From Bythopirellula polymerisocia (lineage in GTDB: Bacteria; Planctomycetota; Planctomycetia; Pirellulales; Lacipirellulaceae): a DNA stretch of 64,000 nucleotides. The stretch lies in NCBI RefSeq assembly GCF_007860015.1, contig NZ_SJPS01000001.1:930001-994000 (forward strand). The letters are read 5' to 3'. A program made the translations under genes and the position numbers. The notes under the pieces were generated by a model. The model saw only the letters and a list, made by a program, of their open reading frames with translations, was not told the origin of the DNA and ran no database searches. Below, one piece after another: positions 1-9,205 of this stretch (the first letter of the stretch is position 1; each line of letters starts with the position of its first letter).

Positions 1-1419
1 GAGCGGTTTGGCAAGCTCAGCGATAGTCAATTGGCCATCCACCGAGTCCAGATTTCCAGATGGCAACTCAGCGAGTACCACCAGGGGACCGATTTCACCC
101 GGGGGGAAGTACCGTTTCAACATATCAGTTCCATGGCGAGAGGTGCGTTCTGCTGGAAGTTCTCCGAGCAAGTCGTAGGTTACGTTCACATTCCAGCCAA
201 TCCAGGCAAATGGTATGGCTAATAGCAGGCTGACGGCGAGAACCGTCCGAGGCCGGGAAAGCACTGCATCGGCTAAGCGACCCCAAAAGATTTGCCAATA
301 GTTATCCGGGTCCGATTCACTGCCTCGTTCGATGCCACTCCCCAATCGCGTCGCCAAGAGTCCCGGAACGAAGGTCAAGCAGGCCAATAGAGTGACCGCC
401 AGGCAAATTGCAATCGTGGGTCCGCTGTAAGAAAACTTGCCAAACTCTGCGAATCCCATCATCGCCAAACCAACGATTGTGGTTAGGGCACTGGCCACCA
501 ATGCAGTGCCAACGTGTTGCATGGCACCAGTCAGAGAGTCTCGCAAAGAAAGTCCCGCAGAGCGGTGTTCGCGGAAGCGGGCTGTTAGAAACAAACAGTA
601 GTCGGTGCCCGATCCAAACAGAATGACGATGACAAAAATCTTGGTAGTTGTAAAAACGTGAACTTCAGGCCATGCGTTTGGATGGTGTTGACTCCAAGCG
701 GCCAAGATAGCCAAGAGATCAATTGAAACGGTAGTCGCAACTCCAATCGCCAACATGGGAACAAGTACCAACCTTGGAGAGCGGTAAATCAACAGGAGCG
801 CGGCTGCCACCAATGCAATGGTTGTAGTATGAATGTTTTGAACGCTTTCCGCGGCCGCACTCAACATGTCCCCACCTATCGCTGCCGATCCAGTGATGCC
901 GATCTCCAGGCCTGTAGGAGTAATGTTCGAGGCATCTTCCACGATCTGCTTTGTTCGACGAAGCAACTCAATATTTTGGGTCGCCATGAATTCGTTGGTA
1001 AGCCGTACGACGACCCTCACTGCCTGATCCGATTTACTTCGCAAGGATGAGCCAATAGCAGGTGTTTTCTCGTTCCAAACATCGACGAAATTCTCCCCCA
1101 AGGCCTCGCCAATTTTATTTCCCAACAATATGGCAAATTCTCGGTCATCATGCGTCAACTCTCCATCATGCCTAGCGACAACCAGGACAAATTGGCTCTT
1201 GGAAACGTCCGATGGGAACGCAGCTGAATTGAGTTTCTCGCCTTGTGCGATGGCCGTGTTGGAGGGCAATTGCTCCAGATCACCGTCGCGGGCTACCGAC
1301 GACCATTCAGGAGAAAACACACGCAACAGACAGACTGCCAGAATCCAGGCGGCAATGACCCACCAGTGATGGTCGTAGATACCTCGCCCTAGAGCTGCGA
1401 ATCGCTGCTGCAAATCCAT
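1..1419 (-). CDS. MMPL/RND-family transporter, 3' end outside window
   Basis: Translating the minus strand from the ATG at 1419 gives 473 open residues running off the window edge, so the C-terminal part is missing. The layout fits the MMPL branch of RND exporters: a membrane segment near residues 17-34, a soluble region of about 160 residues, then a membrane block. That block contains FGSGTDYCLFLTARFREH near residues 267-284, matching the GTDYxLFLxxRxRE signature of MmpL proteins. A second soluble region begins near residue 430. Such proteins move lipids or hydrophobic compounds across the inner membrane using proton motive force; the substrate here is unknown. The gene is followed upstream (higher coordinates) by the co-polymerase gene, but a strong terminator separates them, so it probably has its own promoter. 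Confidence 0.85.
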   Translation of the reverse strand, partial: MDLQQRFAALGRGIYDHHWWVIAAWILAVCLLRVFSPEWSSVARDGDLEQLPSNTAIAQGEKLNSAAFPSDVSKSQFVLVVARHDGELTHDDREFAILLGNKIGEALGENFVDVWNEKTPAIGSSLRSKSDQAVRVVVRLTNEFMATQNIELLRRTKQIVEDASNITPTGLEIGITGSAAIGGDMLSAAAESVQNIHTTTIALVAAALLLIYRSPRLVLVPMLAIGVATTVSIDLLAILAAWSQHHPNAWPEVHVFTTTKIFVIVILFGSGTDYCLFLTARFREHRSAGLSLRDSLTGAMQHVGTALVASALTTIVGLAMMGFAEFGKFSYSGPTIAICLAVTLLACLTFVPGLLATRLGSGIERGSESDPDNYWQIFWGRLADAVLSRPRTVLAVSLLLAIPFAWIGWNVNVTYDLLGELPAERTSRHGTDMLKRYFPPGEIGPLVVLAELPSGNLDSVDGQLTIAELAKPL

Positions 1420-1576
1420 TTTTTGTGCCCAGAGGTTTCCGATCGGATGCCAGATTCTGTTTATGCTCTAAAGTTCGCTTTCGCAGAGCATAACATATGC
1501 TTATGCAAGTCTACAGCAAGTCATTCAGCCTGCGCGGCACCGTTATCCGGCATCTTCGCGGTGAGGGGGAGGGAAA

Positions 1577-1619
1577 CAAAAAAAGCGGCGTCGAACCCAT
1601 TCATAGGTTCGACGCCGCT
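1577..1619 (-). terminator. Rho-independent terminator after the co-polymerase gene
   Basis: On the minus strand a perfect 14-bp stem (AGCGGCGTCGAACC paired with GGTTCGACGCCGCT) closes an 8-base loop and is followed by a run of seven T. It lies about 30 bases past the stop at 1650 and before the MMPL gene start at 1419, so it should end the polysaccharide transcript. Confidence 0.9.
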
Positions 1620-1649
1620 CTGGGTCTTTCTAAGAAATCCGCCGGAATA

Positions 1650-3941
1650 TCAGTTTTCTGTTGCGGCAGGCAAACGCTTGGCTTTACTCGGTCCGCTCTG
1701 AATCCGAGTTATGCGGCGATCTGCCTTGAATGGCATGCCATTGACCACGCAACCAATAAGCCGGATACCCAGGCTCTTGAGTAGCTCGGATGCCTGATAA
1801 ATACTTTTCACTCCGCTATGGTCTCGCAGCACAGTGAGAATCGCACCATCGATGTATTGGCCGATCGACAAAGAATCAGAGAGTCCTAGGACAGGGGCAC
1901 CATCAATAATCACGAAATCGAATTCACTGCGTAGTTTCTCAAAGATCGGTTGCAATTGACCGGCCGCTAAGGCATGGATGGAATCCATATCGCATTGTCC
2001 AGCCGTCATCATCCAGAGCCCTTCCGTACTCGTGGGGCGAATGGCGTCAGTGATTTCAATCTCAGATCGTAGGAGTTCACTCACACCATCATCCAATGGC
2101 ATGCCAAATAATTTGTGCAGTGATGGATCACGGAGGTCACCGTCGATTAACAGAGTTCGCCGTCCGGCTCGAGTCAGACTCAGAGCCAGATGACTGGCCA
2201 CTGTGGTTGAACCCTCCATGGAAGAGGGACTGGCCACCAACACGATTTGTCGTGGACGTGAGGTCGAATCGTGCATCAGGGTAGCACGTACATTGTCAAT
2301 CGACTCAGAAAGCTGAGCTGCCGTGGTGCTACCCGGTGACATCGATTTGCGCGATGCGACGGACGGTAGAACACCTAACACGCGAATTCCCAGTCCTTCG
2401 TCGACATCCTCTGGGGAATTCAATTTGCGTCTGCGGAATTCCAAGAGTGCAACTCCGTAACAGGTCAGAAAAAACGCGCCCAGTCCGCCGATTCCGACAA
2501 TTGCATAGCGCTGGTAGACGTTGATTTTTTCCGATGCAAAGGCTTTCTGCATCACCTTGATCCGCTCGCCAGAAGTATCGTCGCCAATCCTCCAGCCACG
2601 CAGCCGCCAATCCATCTGTTGTTCAATTTCCTTAAGCTGCTCGACTTCGGCCTGCAGCATGGCGAGTTCACCATTTTCTTGCCCCAGGGCCTCGATCTCC
2701 TCCTTCTTGAGGTCTAGCTCGTTCTGCAGTTCAGCTAGCGACTGTTCGAGGGCCTTTCGACGCATCAGATATTCCGTCATCACCAACTGCATCGCATCAT
2801 TGGGGGCGTTTTTATATTGCTTTATGAGCTCGCTTTCCATCTCTGAGCGATATTGTTGTTCCGCAGCTGATACACTCTGAATACTTTGCTGCAATCGCCT
2901 GATTTCAGGGGAGGTTGGCCCTTTGGTCATCGATTGTAATTGGCGAATTTGCTGCGAAAGGGCGTATTTCTCTTGTTGGTAGCCCAACAATGTAGGGTCT
3001 TTGTCCAATTCCTCAGCGACTGCCTGCTTCATCGCTGCGGGACTCTGGATCGAGCGAGTTTGCAGTTCACGGTTGACTTCCAGATTGACCAACTCCTCCT
3101 TTGCATCGAACATTCTCTGCTGGATAGTTCCAATATCACGAATGAGCATGTTCAATTCCGCTGGAGCATTGGGCGAACTTACACCTTTAAATTCCTGCTG
3201 GAGCGTCTGCATTTTGTCAATTTTCTCTCGCAGTTCTTCCCGAAGTTGCTTGTGCAATTTCTCCATGGCAGTGTGTGCCTCTGTTTTACTAATGCGCTCC
3301 GCAGTAACCACCTCATCTTGATAGGCATCGACGACCGCATCGATGATCAGCTTCATTTCCTCGGGGTCTTCCTCCCCTTCATAGCTGATCATAAGAATCT
3401 TACTTTCACCAGGAAATGAAGCTTTCAATTCATCGTTCAACCAAACCAGCTCATCTGGGCGATTTGATACGACGGCGTTGGTCTCCGCGACGTCTCGACG
3501 GGTAAGGGCAGCTGTCAAGACATACTGGCTTTTTAGCAATGTGAGCTGAGTTTGCTGGAAGATTTCAAACTCTTTCGGATTCATCGGGCGAGGCTTGTCG
3601 TCCAGGATGTTCTCCGCTTCCTGATCCTCCAGCTGCAGGTAGGAAACCACTTGCGATGAAAGGGGGAAAAGCCACATCAACAACAATCCGGCCAGAATCG
3701 CTCCCAAGGTTCCTAGCAACAGAGCTGCTAGCCAGCGCCGTCTTAGACAGTTAAGGATCCAGGTTTGATTGAGCGGACCGCTGAGAATCTCTGGCCCGCG
3801 GGGCTGCATTCCTGGAAATGCTCCAGCACCGGGGACCGCATAAGGAGCACCGGCGGGCACCATAGAATGTGTCGGCTCATGATCGACGGTCATTGGAGGA
3901 TACATAACCTCAGAACCATTAAATCCAGAATCTTGTTTCAT
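1650..3941 (-). CDS. Wzz/BY-kinase-like polysaccharide co-polymerase with degenerate P-loop
   Basis: Predicted role: chain-length control or assembly of exopolysaccharide at the inner membrane. The start at 3941 is preferred over 3986 because AAAGAGG lies 7 bases upstream. The 763-residue protein has a Pro/Gly-rich cytoplasmic N-terminus, a membrane segment near residues 65-92, a long periplasmic coiled coil, a second membrane segment near 475-495, and a C-terminal MinD/CpsD-like ATPase fold. The Walker A' motif LLIDGDLRDP and a Walker B-like FVIIDGAPVLGLSDS are present. The Walker A region reads SPSSMEGSTTVASHLA, so the catalytic lysine expected at residue 578 is a serine. The C-terminus has no tyrosine cluster. 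Family membership is firm; kinase activity is doubtful. Its neighbour is an exosortase, a common pairing in PEP-CTERM/exopolysaccharide systems. Confidence 0.85.
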   Translation of the reverse strand: MKQDSGFNGSEVMYPPMTVDHEPTHSMVPAGAPYAVPGAGAFPGMQPRGPEILSGPLNQTWILNCLRRRWLAALLLGTLGAILAGLLLMWLFPLSSQVVSYLQLEDQEAENILDDKPRPMNPKEFEIFQQTQLTLLKSQYVLTAALTRRDVAETNAVVSNRPDELVWLNDELKASFPGESKILMISYEGEEDPEEMKLIIDAVVDAYQDEVVTAERISKTEAHTAMEKLHKQLREELREKIDKMQTLQQEFKGVSSPNAPAELNMLIRDIGTIQQRMFDAKEELVNLEVNRELQTRSIQSPAAMKQAVAEELDKDPTLLGYQQEKYALSQQIRQLQSMTKGPTSPEIRRLQQSIQSVSAAEQQYRSEMESELIKQYKNAPNDAMQLVMTEYLMRRKALEQSLAELQNELDLKKEEIEALGQENGELAMLQAEVEQLKEIEQQMDWRLRGWRIGDDTSGERIKVMQKAFASEKINVYQRYAIVGIGGLGAFFLTCYGVALLEFRRRKLNSPEDVDEGLGIRVLGVLPSVASRKSMSPGSTTAAQLSESIDNVRATLMHDSTSRPRQIVLVASPSSMEGSTTVASHLALSLTRAGRRTLLIDGDLRDPSLHKLFGMPLDDGVSELLRSEIEITDAIRPTSTEGLWMMTAGQCDMDSIHALAAGQLQPIFEKLRSEFDFVIIDGAPVLGLSDSLSIGQYIDGAILTVLRDHSGVKSIYQASELLKSLGIRLIGCVVNGMPFKADRRITRIQSGPSKAKRLPAATEN

Positions 3942-4292
3942 CGAAAACCTCTTTGAAAATGCTCGATTCACGCGAAGGCCGTCCACTACGACTTATTCGC
4001 AAAATCTTGAGAACGCTAATTTAATCGGGCCAGTCTTAGCTGAGAAAAGGGGAAGGCATTTCAGCGACTGGTGTTCCCTTCTCCGACATCACCTCTGCCT
4101 TGAGGAAATGAGGGATTTCCGTTGTGACTCTTGCTCGCAACTACCGGGCCAAATCCTGGGCCTGGAATGATTTACCTGGGGAAACGCAAATAACTGGCTT
4201 TCAATCCAACTGCCACGTTTACTATTTTCACCGCCATAAGGCCTCAGGGCAACATGCAGCCCTCTGTGCCAGGGCTATCCAGCGATCAAGCA
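3942..4292. other. Intergenic, exosortase to co-polymerase
   Basis: About 350 bases with no convincing reading frame, RNA gene or terminator. Both flanking genes point the same way, so it may hold the promoter of the co-polymerase gene, but no clear -35/-10 pair was identified. Confidence 0.4.
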
Positions 4293-5228
4293 TCAGCCAT
4301 GTGCCGCACTAAAACTCGCATAATCGTCGGATTCCATAGGAATGGTCAATTTGGAAAGTAGCGTCAATTCGATCCACAAAAAGCCTAGCGCAATTGGCAT
4401 CATGGCCAATCCAGCCCAATTGTGGATGTAATGGTGTACTGCATCATTATCCGGAAAAGCAAGATAGAGCAGAGCCGTCAGAGTGATGCGGATCACATTC
4501 GTTGCCAGGGCAACTGGGATCGCAAATACGAGGATCGTCAACCGATCCCACCATGGACGATCGATAATCATCGCCAGAGCCACGGACAATGCCCCGAAAA
4601 TCGTTCCCATCCGCAAACCGCTGCACGCATCCGCTACCTCCAAAGGAAGCTTTTCGATGATGATATGACTTCCTTCACGAAGTGCAGGGACCCCCAGCAA
4701 CTGCAACGTCCAGGTGCTGAACATCGCTGCCAGATTTTGCAGTTTGAGTAGCACAGTGTTTTCAAGAGCAGAGGGCAACGGAAACATGAAGATCAAAAAG
4801 GCCAGTGGAGGACCGGCCCACCGCAACATGTCATATCCGCCTACGATCAAAGTGATCGCCAGTAGGGCGCCTATGAAGCTCATCCGATCAAGCGGATTCA
4901 TGTCGTAATAGGATGCATAGAGACGCATCAACAGGCAAACTAGCAGAACCCCCACTCCAATCCATCGTTCCATGCTTGGAACCGCAGTAAGAGGCTTGCG
5001 GCGATACCAGAACAAGCCAGCTGCAATCAAAGGGATGATGTATCCATGGGAATACAACCCATCTGACCAGGAGTGCGCTGTGAACGACAGCATGTTGCCG
5101 TACCCCAGCGTCAGCAGCAACACCAGGACACCGAAACAGACCCAAGCAGCTTGCTCCTGGGAATGACTCAGATGCTCTGAATGTTCAGAATTCTCAAAAG
5201 TAGAAAACGGGTGAGTCTGGCTGGCCAT
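4293..5228 (-). CDS. Exosortase (PEP-CTERM protein sorting transpeptidase)
   Basis: Integral membrane cysteine protease-transpeptidase that recognises PEP-CTERM tails and removes them at the membrane. The 311-residue protein has about eight hydrophobic segments. The exosortase motif DGLYSHGYIIPLI lies near residues 56-68, the catalytic-cysteine motif ADACSGLR at 199-206 (Cys202), the conserved arginine motif NVIR at 244-247 (Arg247), and a His near 269 in HNWAGL. There is no fused EpsI domain. The polar N-terminus rich in His, Ser and Glu is about 25 residues. The adjoining co-polymerase gene agrees with the usual link between exosortases and exopolysaccharide. Candidate substrates are the PEP-CTERM genes at 23.8-37.2 kb. 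The exact subfamily (for example XrtU) cannot be settled by eye. Confidence 0.9.
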   Translation of the reverse strand: MASQTHPFSTFENSEHSEHLSHSQEQAAWVCFGVLVLLLTLGYGNMLSFTAHSWSDGLYSHGYIIPLIAAGLFWYRRKPLTAVPSMERWIGVGVLLVCLLMRLYASYYDMNPLDRMSFIGALLAITLIVGGYDMLRWAGPPLAFLIFMFPLPSALENTVLLKLQNLAAMFSTWTLQLLGVPALREGSHIIIEKLPLEVADACSGLRMGTIFGALSVALAMIIDRPWWDRLTILVFAIPVALATNVIRITLTALLYLAFPDNDAVHHYIHNWAGLAMMPIALGFLWIELTLLSKLTIPMESDDYASFSAAHG

Positions 5229-5922
5229 AAAATAATGATTCCGCGATTAACAAGAGATCACTGAAGATCTTTGAACTCAGTACATTCAAACAAGGGAGAA
5301 CTTCTCATCCGCGCAACTTCTTTGCAAACAATCATACGCAACGGCAAAAAGTTGGCTCCGGGAGCGACCTGTTTCGTGAGATTCGTTCAAACCCAACCGT
5401 CATCTTGCGGGATGCAACCTGTCAATTAGGTCAGAACAGTGGCCCGTGCCATGAACCCCGAACATAGGTGCCTAGACATTGAGGATAAGCGCGAACCAAA
5501 AAACTGTCAAACGAATAGCCCCTCCACCTTGCTTCAGAACCTATTAATAGCCAATGACTTAGGTCGGTGATAGCAGTTCTGAGGAACGTAACGATTGCTG
5601 GAAGATTGAGGAAATCCTCCCGATATTTCGCGTAGGGACGAACTCCCCCACCGCTCCGCGGTCCTGCTCCCATTCTCTTTCGCATTCCCTCCCCTGCCGT
5701 CATTCCCACTCAGGCGGAAACCCATGTCCTCCACTCCGCATTTCCCATATTCAGCAATCCGCATACTCTATTGCGAATATTTCCTTTCCTCGCCCCAACG
5801 GGGCATTGCGTAAGTGGCCAAGCGGCATTAGCTCAATTGCACTCACGCGAGGTATTTTTCTAGTACATTTGGGTACGTCTGGGCACGGGAATTGTTCAGT
5901 GACATGAACCTAGTTGGCCTGG
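5229..5922. other. Long intergenic region between fusA and exosortase
   Basis: Nearly 700 bases without a supported gene. Short frames here have no recognisable similarity and no ribosome-binding sites. A short GCCCC-AAC-GGGGC hairpin lies at about 5794-5806 but lacks a T-run. No ribosomal S10-operon genes follow fusA, unlike in many bacteria. Confidence 0.5.
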
Positions 5923-8055
5923 TTACAGAAATTTCGCCAGCACTTCTTCAGGGGCGCGGCTGTAGGTACTCGGTTCCATAGAGCAACTTGCGCGACCCTG
6001 GCTAAGACTTCGCATTGCGCTGGAATAGCCGAAGAGTCTTTCGAGTGGGGCCTCAGCGTGAATGACGGTTCGGCCGGAGCGGGCTTCTTGATCATGGATG
6101 ATTGCACGGCGTTGTTGGAGATCGCCAATGAGGTCCCCCACGTGATCGTCAGGAGTGGAAACCTCTATTCGCATGATTGGCTCCAAGAGGACGATCCCTG
6201 CCTCGCGGAGTGCTGCGTCGAAAGCAAGACTGGCTGCGGTGCGGAAAGCGATTTCGCTGCTGGCGGTCTCGTGGACTTCGCCTCCGAGGAGAGTTGCTTT
6301 CACTCGCATCAGGGGGAAGCCCAGCAATCCACCCCCTTGGGCAGCATTCTCCAACTCTTCGAGTACGACAGTGAGGAACTCCGACGGCAGGCCATGATCG
6401 AGCGAGTTGGTAACGACCGGAGTACCTGTTGGCGAATTGAACGGTTCTACTCGCAGCCGCACACCAGCGATGTGCTGCACGCCGTTCATCAACCGATTGC
6501 ACTCGCCCAGCACTTCGGCCTTGTGATCAATTGTCTCCCGGTAACTCACACGGGGATTATGGACTTTTACATTGAGTTTGAAATCTCGTTGCAAACGGTG
6601 TTGAATCACCTCCAGATGCAATTCGCCCATGCCGCTGATAAGGGTTTGGCCTGTTTCGTCGTTCTCGTTTGCGGCAAAAGTCGGATCCTGCTTGCGGAGC
6701 ATAACGAGGGCGTCGGAGAGCTTTTTCTTGTCGGCGGTGCTTTCGGGCTCGATCGCCATCGAGATAACCGTCTCGGGAAACTCGATAGATTCAAGAATGA
6801 TTGGTGCGCGTGTATCACACAACGTATCCCCCGTGACCGAGTCGCGAAGGCCAATGACTCCCACGATGTCGCCTGCCTGAGTGGATTCGAGTTGTTCTTC
6901 TTTCTTACTGGCATGGATTCGCCAGAGTTGGGAGACATTTTCTTTTTTGTCTCGTGTAGCATTGAGTACTCGGCTATTTCCCTTGAGGACACCTGAGTAG
7001 ACCCGCACCCAGGAGAGGTCGCCCGTCTTAAAAGGAAGCACCTTGAACACCAGCCCACAGAACGGTTCGTCAGGGTCTGGTTTGCGACTCACCTTGATAG
7101 GCGGGGCTTCGCTCTTGGTTTGCGACTTGCGGTGGTGTTCCGAGTTACCCGAGGGATCGATGCCCTCCACCGGCGGAACTTCGGCCGGATTGGGCAGGTA
7201 AGCGGCCACCGCATCCAGGAGCGGCTGTACGCCGATGCCATGCAGGGCTGATCCACATAGCACTGGCTGAATCTGCAAATGAACCGTCGCATCTCGGAGC
7301 ACCTTGCGGAGCAGATCCACCGGGACCGGCTCTTCCGCCAGGGCAAGCTCCATGAGTTGATCGCTAAAGTTGGAAAGCTCGCTCAGCAAATCTTCGCGCC
7401 ACATGGATGCTGTATCTGCTACTTCCTCGGGGATTTCGTCTACAACGATCTGACGGCCTTCTTTCCCTTCTGGAAAAGAGAGCATCTTCATCGTCACCAA
7501 GTCGATGATCCCGCGAAAGGGATCGGATACATGGGCAGGGCCCAAACCGACGGGAATTTGAATCGCCACGGGCCGGGCATGAAGCCGTTGACGGATATCA
7601 TTGAATACAGCCTCGAAGTCGGCCCCTTCACGGTCGAGCTTATTAATGAACGCCAGTCGCGCGACCTTGTATTTGTCGGCCTGCCGCCAAACGGTTTCAC
7701 TTTGGGCCTCGACCCCTTCGCGGGCACTGAAGACAATGACCGCCCCGTCGAGCACGCGCAGGCTCCGCTCAACTTCCGCTGTGAAATCGACGTGACCAGG
7801 GGTGTCGATAAGATTGACCAGCACGTCGTTCCAAGGAAACGCAACGCAGGCCGAATAGATCGTGATTCCCCGCTCTGCCTCCTCGGCATCGTCGTCGGTG
7901 GTCGTCGTGCCGCGATCGACTTCCCCAGCGCGATGTTTTGCCCCACTGCAAAACAACATCCGCTCGGTGACGGTCGTCTTCCCGGCATCGATATGGGCGA
8001 TGATCCCAATGTTGCGAATTTTTGAGAGAGGGGTGGTCATAAGCTTCAGAATCAT
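5923..8055 (-). CDS. fusA: Elongation factor G
   Basis: GTPase driving translocation, or ribosome recycling, on the ribosome. All five domains are present in 710 residues: G1 motif AHIDAGKTT, G2 RGITI, G3 DTPGH, G4 NKLD, and the domain III signature MGELHLEVI. Domain IV has a tip retaining the conserved His in VHETASSE, and the C-terminus contains QGRAS. The G2 region reads RGITIYSA, where most EF-Gs have RGITITSA. A charged linker near residues 305-330 is longer than usual. It follows rpsL and rpsG, the classic str-operon position. Planctomycetes are known to carry two divergent EF-Gs (spdEFG1 and spdEFG2); which one this is was not determined. An internal start at 8040 (MTTPLSKIRNIG) is a good alternative, since neither site has a strong ribosome-binding site. 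Confidence 0.93.
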   Translation of the reverse strand: MILKLMTTPLSKIRNIGIIAHIDAGKTTVTERMLFCSGAKHRAGEVDRGTTTTDDDAEEAERGITIYSACVAFPWNDVLVNLIDTPGHVDFTAEVERSLRVLDGAVIVFSAREGVEAQSETVWRQADKYKVARLAFINKLDREGADFEAVFNDIRQRLHARPVAIQIPVGLGPAHVSDPFRGIIDLVTMKMLSFPEGKEGRQIVVDEIPEEVADTASMWREDLLSELSNFSDQLMELALAEEPVPVDLLRKVLRDATVHLQIQPVLCGSALHGIGVQPLLDAVAAYLPNPAEVPPVEGIDPSGNSEHHRKSQTKSEAPPIKVSRKPDPDEPFCGLVFKVLPFKTGDLSWVRVYSGVLKGNSRVLNATRDKKENVSQLWRIHASKKEEQLESTQAGDIVGVIGLRDSVTGDTLCDTRAPIILESIEFPETVISMAIEPESTADKKKLSDALVMLRKQDPTFAANENDETGQTLISGMGELHLEVIQHRLQRDFKLNVKVHNPRVSYRETIDHKAEVLGECNRLMNGVQHIAGVRLRVEPFNSPTGTPVVTNSLDHGLPSEFLTVVLEELENAAQGGGLLGFPLMRVKATLLGGEVHETASSEIAFRTAASLAFDAALREAGIVLLEPIMRIEVSTPDDHVGDLIGDLQQRRAIIHDQEARSGRTVIHAEAPLERLFGYSSAMRSLSQGRASCSMEPSTYSRAPEEVLAKFL

Positions 8056-8063
8056 CCGCGCAC

Positions 8064-8115
8064 AAAAAAGGCCAGGGGACTGGGAACAGATTCCACAGAA
8101 TCCGATCCCGGGCCT
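8064..8115 (-). terminator. Terminator/attenuator-like hairpin just before fusA
   Basis: Minus-strand reading gives an interrupted stem (AGGCC with GGCCT, then GGGA with TCCC, then CGGATTC with GAATCTG) followed directly by TTTTTT at 8064-8069, only about 9 bases before the first fusA start. The shape is that of an intrinsic terminator or attenuator between rpsG and fusA. No alternative antiterminator fold was worked out. Confidence 0.5.
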
Positions 8116-8136
8116 CTGACCCCGGCAAGCTCAAAA

Positions 8137-8607
8137 TCACCAACCGAAATGGGCAAAAGCTTTGTTGGCATCGGCCATGCGGTGAACATTCTCTCGTTTC
8201 GTCATGGCGGCGCCTTCACGATTGTAGGCAGCTACCAATTCATCGGCCAACTTTTGTGCCGCAGGGCGGCCCTTCTTGTCGCGCACGGCTGACAAAATCC
8301 AGCGAAATGACAACGATTGTTGCCGTGTACGACCCACCTGCATAGGGACCTGATAGGCGGCACCACCGACTCGCTTCGAGCGAACTTCGATGGCAGGCTT
8401 TACGTTTTCCACTGCCTGGGTGAACACATCGATGGGTTCCTCACCAGGAACTCGCTCGCGAATAATCTCAAGGGCATCATAGAACACGCCTTGGGCAACA
8501 CTCCGTTTGCCATCGTGCATAATGCTATTGATGAACTTTCCTGCAAGAAGCGAACCGTACAATGGATCGGGCTTCAGTTGTTTGCGGCTGGCAGTAATTC
8601 GGGGCAT
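8137..8607 (-). CDS. rpsG: Ribosomal protein uS7
   Basis: Primary 16S rRNA-binding protein that nucleates assembly of the 30S head. 156 residues, the usual length, beginning [11 protein letters not shown]. The family stretch [11 protein letters not shown] is present, as is the conserved C-terminal block ending in AFAHFGW. It sits between rpsL and fusA, the order of the str operon. In E. coli S7 represses its own operon; no equivalent operator was identified here. Confidence 0.97.
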   Translation of the reverse strand: MPRITASRKQLKPDPLYGSLLAGKFINSIMHDGKRSVAQGVFYDALEIIRERVPGEEPIDVFTQAVENVKPAIEVRSKRVGGAAYQVPMQVGRTRQQSLSFRWILSAVRDKKGRPAAQKLADELVAAYNREGAAMTKRENVHRMADANKAFAHFGW

Positions 8608-8699
8608 GTCGGGTTAGCTGACAACTATCGGCTGTCAGCTCTCAGCTTATTTTTTTTTGATAAACCAGCAAACAGCTATGAGCTGAGAGCTGACGGCTA
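8608..8699. repeat. Period-7 hairpin between rpsL and rpsG
   Basis: The two arms are built from imperfect heptads: CAGCTAT, GAGCTGA, GAGCTGA, CGGCTAA on the right and their near-complements on the left. The core arms are GGCTGTCAGCTCTCAGCT and AGCTGAGAGCTGACGGC. The intervening loop includes a run of nine T on the + strand. It is transcribed within the ribosomal operon and carries no gene. Confidence 0.75.
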
Positions 8700-8701
8700 A
8701 C

Positions 8702-9070
8702 TTAACTCTTCTTCGCACCATAAAGGCTGCGAGATTGCTTGCGACCAACGACGCCCAGGGTATCCAAGGCACCGCGCACCACGTGGTAACGGACACCAGG
8801 CAAATCACGAACCCGTCCACCTCGCACCAGAACGATACTATGCTCTTGCAAACTGTGGCCTTCGCCGGGGATGTAAACCGTGACTTCCTTGCCGTTGGAA
8901 AGACGCACGCGGGTGATCTTCCGCAGGGCGGAATTCGGCTTCTTCGGTGTCATCGTACGCACTTGCAAACAAACGCCACGCTTCTGCGGGCACTGCTGCA
9001 AAACCGGCGACTTACTGAACTTGCGTTTTTGCTTGCGGCTTTTGCGAACGAGTTGGTTAATTGTGGGCAT
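8702..9070 (-). CDS. rpsL: Ribosomal protein uS12
   Basis: Decoding-centre protein of the 30S subunit. The start at 9070 ([10 protein letters not shown]) is chosen because AGAAGG lies 8 bases upstream; the TTG two codons earlier is unlikely. 122 residues. The conserved loops [11 protein letters not shown] and [13 protein letters not shown] are intact, with lysines at the two positions classically mutated in streptomycin resistance (KKPNS and the [12 protein letters not shown] region). It is the first gene of the rpsL-rpsG-fusA block, which here directly follows rpoC. Confidence 0.97.
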   Translation of the reverse strand: MPTINQLVRKSRKQKRKFSKSPVLQQCPQKRGVCLQVRTMTPKKPNSALRKITRVRLSNGKEVTVYIPGEGHSLQEHSIVLVRGGRVRDLPGVRYHVVRGALDTLGVVGRKQSRSLYGAKKS

Positions 9071-9145
9071 CGACAAGCCTTCTAAAGGGGCTGACTAAAA
9101 TATGTAGTGAACCAATCAATCTAACGTACCTGCTCTAACTGTCAA

Positions 9146-9195
9146 CCGTCCGTGGCGTAAGCTTCCGCTCTAGCAGCCAGGATGGCTGCCCCACG
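9146..9195. repeat. REP-like dispersed element, copy B
   Basis: Contains CCGTCCGTGGCG and AAGCTTCC, followed by a perfect small hairpin GCAGCCA-GGA-TGGCTGC and CCCCACG. The same ordered words recur near 63874 and, in part, near 46291. It occupies the rpoC-rpsL junction. Confidence 0.6.
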
Positions 9196-9205
9196 AATTC
9201 CAGGC

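Noticed and set aside
5914..6996. A 360-codon + strand open frame opposite fusA
   Set aside because: Antisense to strongly conserved EF-G codons, no ribosome-binding site or recognisable protein; a shadow of codon bias.
7279..8025. A 248-codon + strand frame opposite the EF-G GTPase domain
   Set aside because: Same reason: mirrors conserved EF-G sequence on the other strand.
8637..8670. Terminator at the T-run between rpsL and rpsG
   Set aside because: On the transcribed (minus) strand the run is A, so it cannot act as an intrinsic terminator for this operon.
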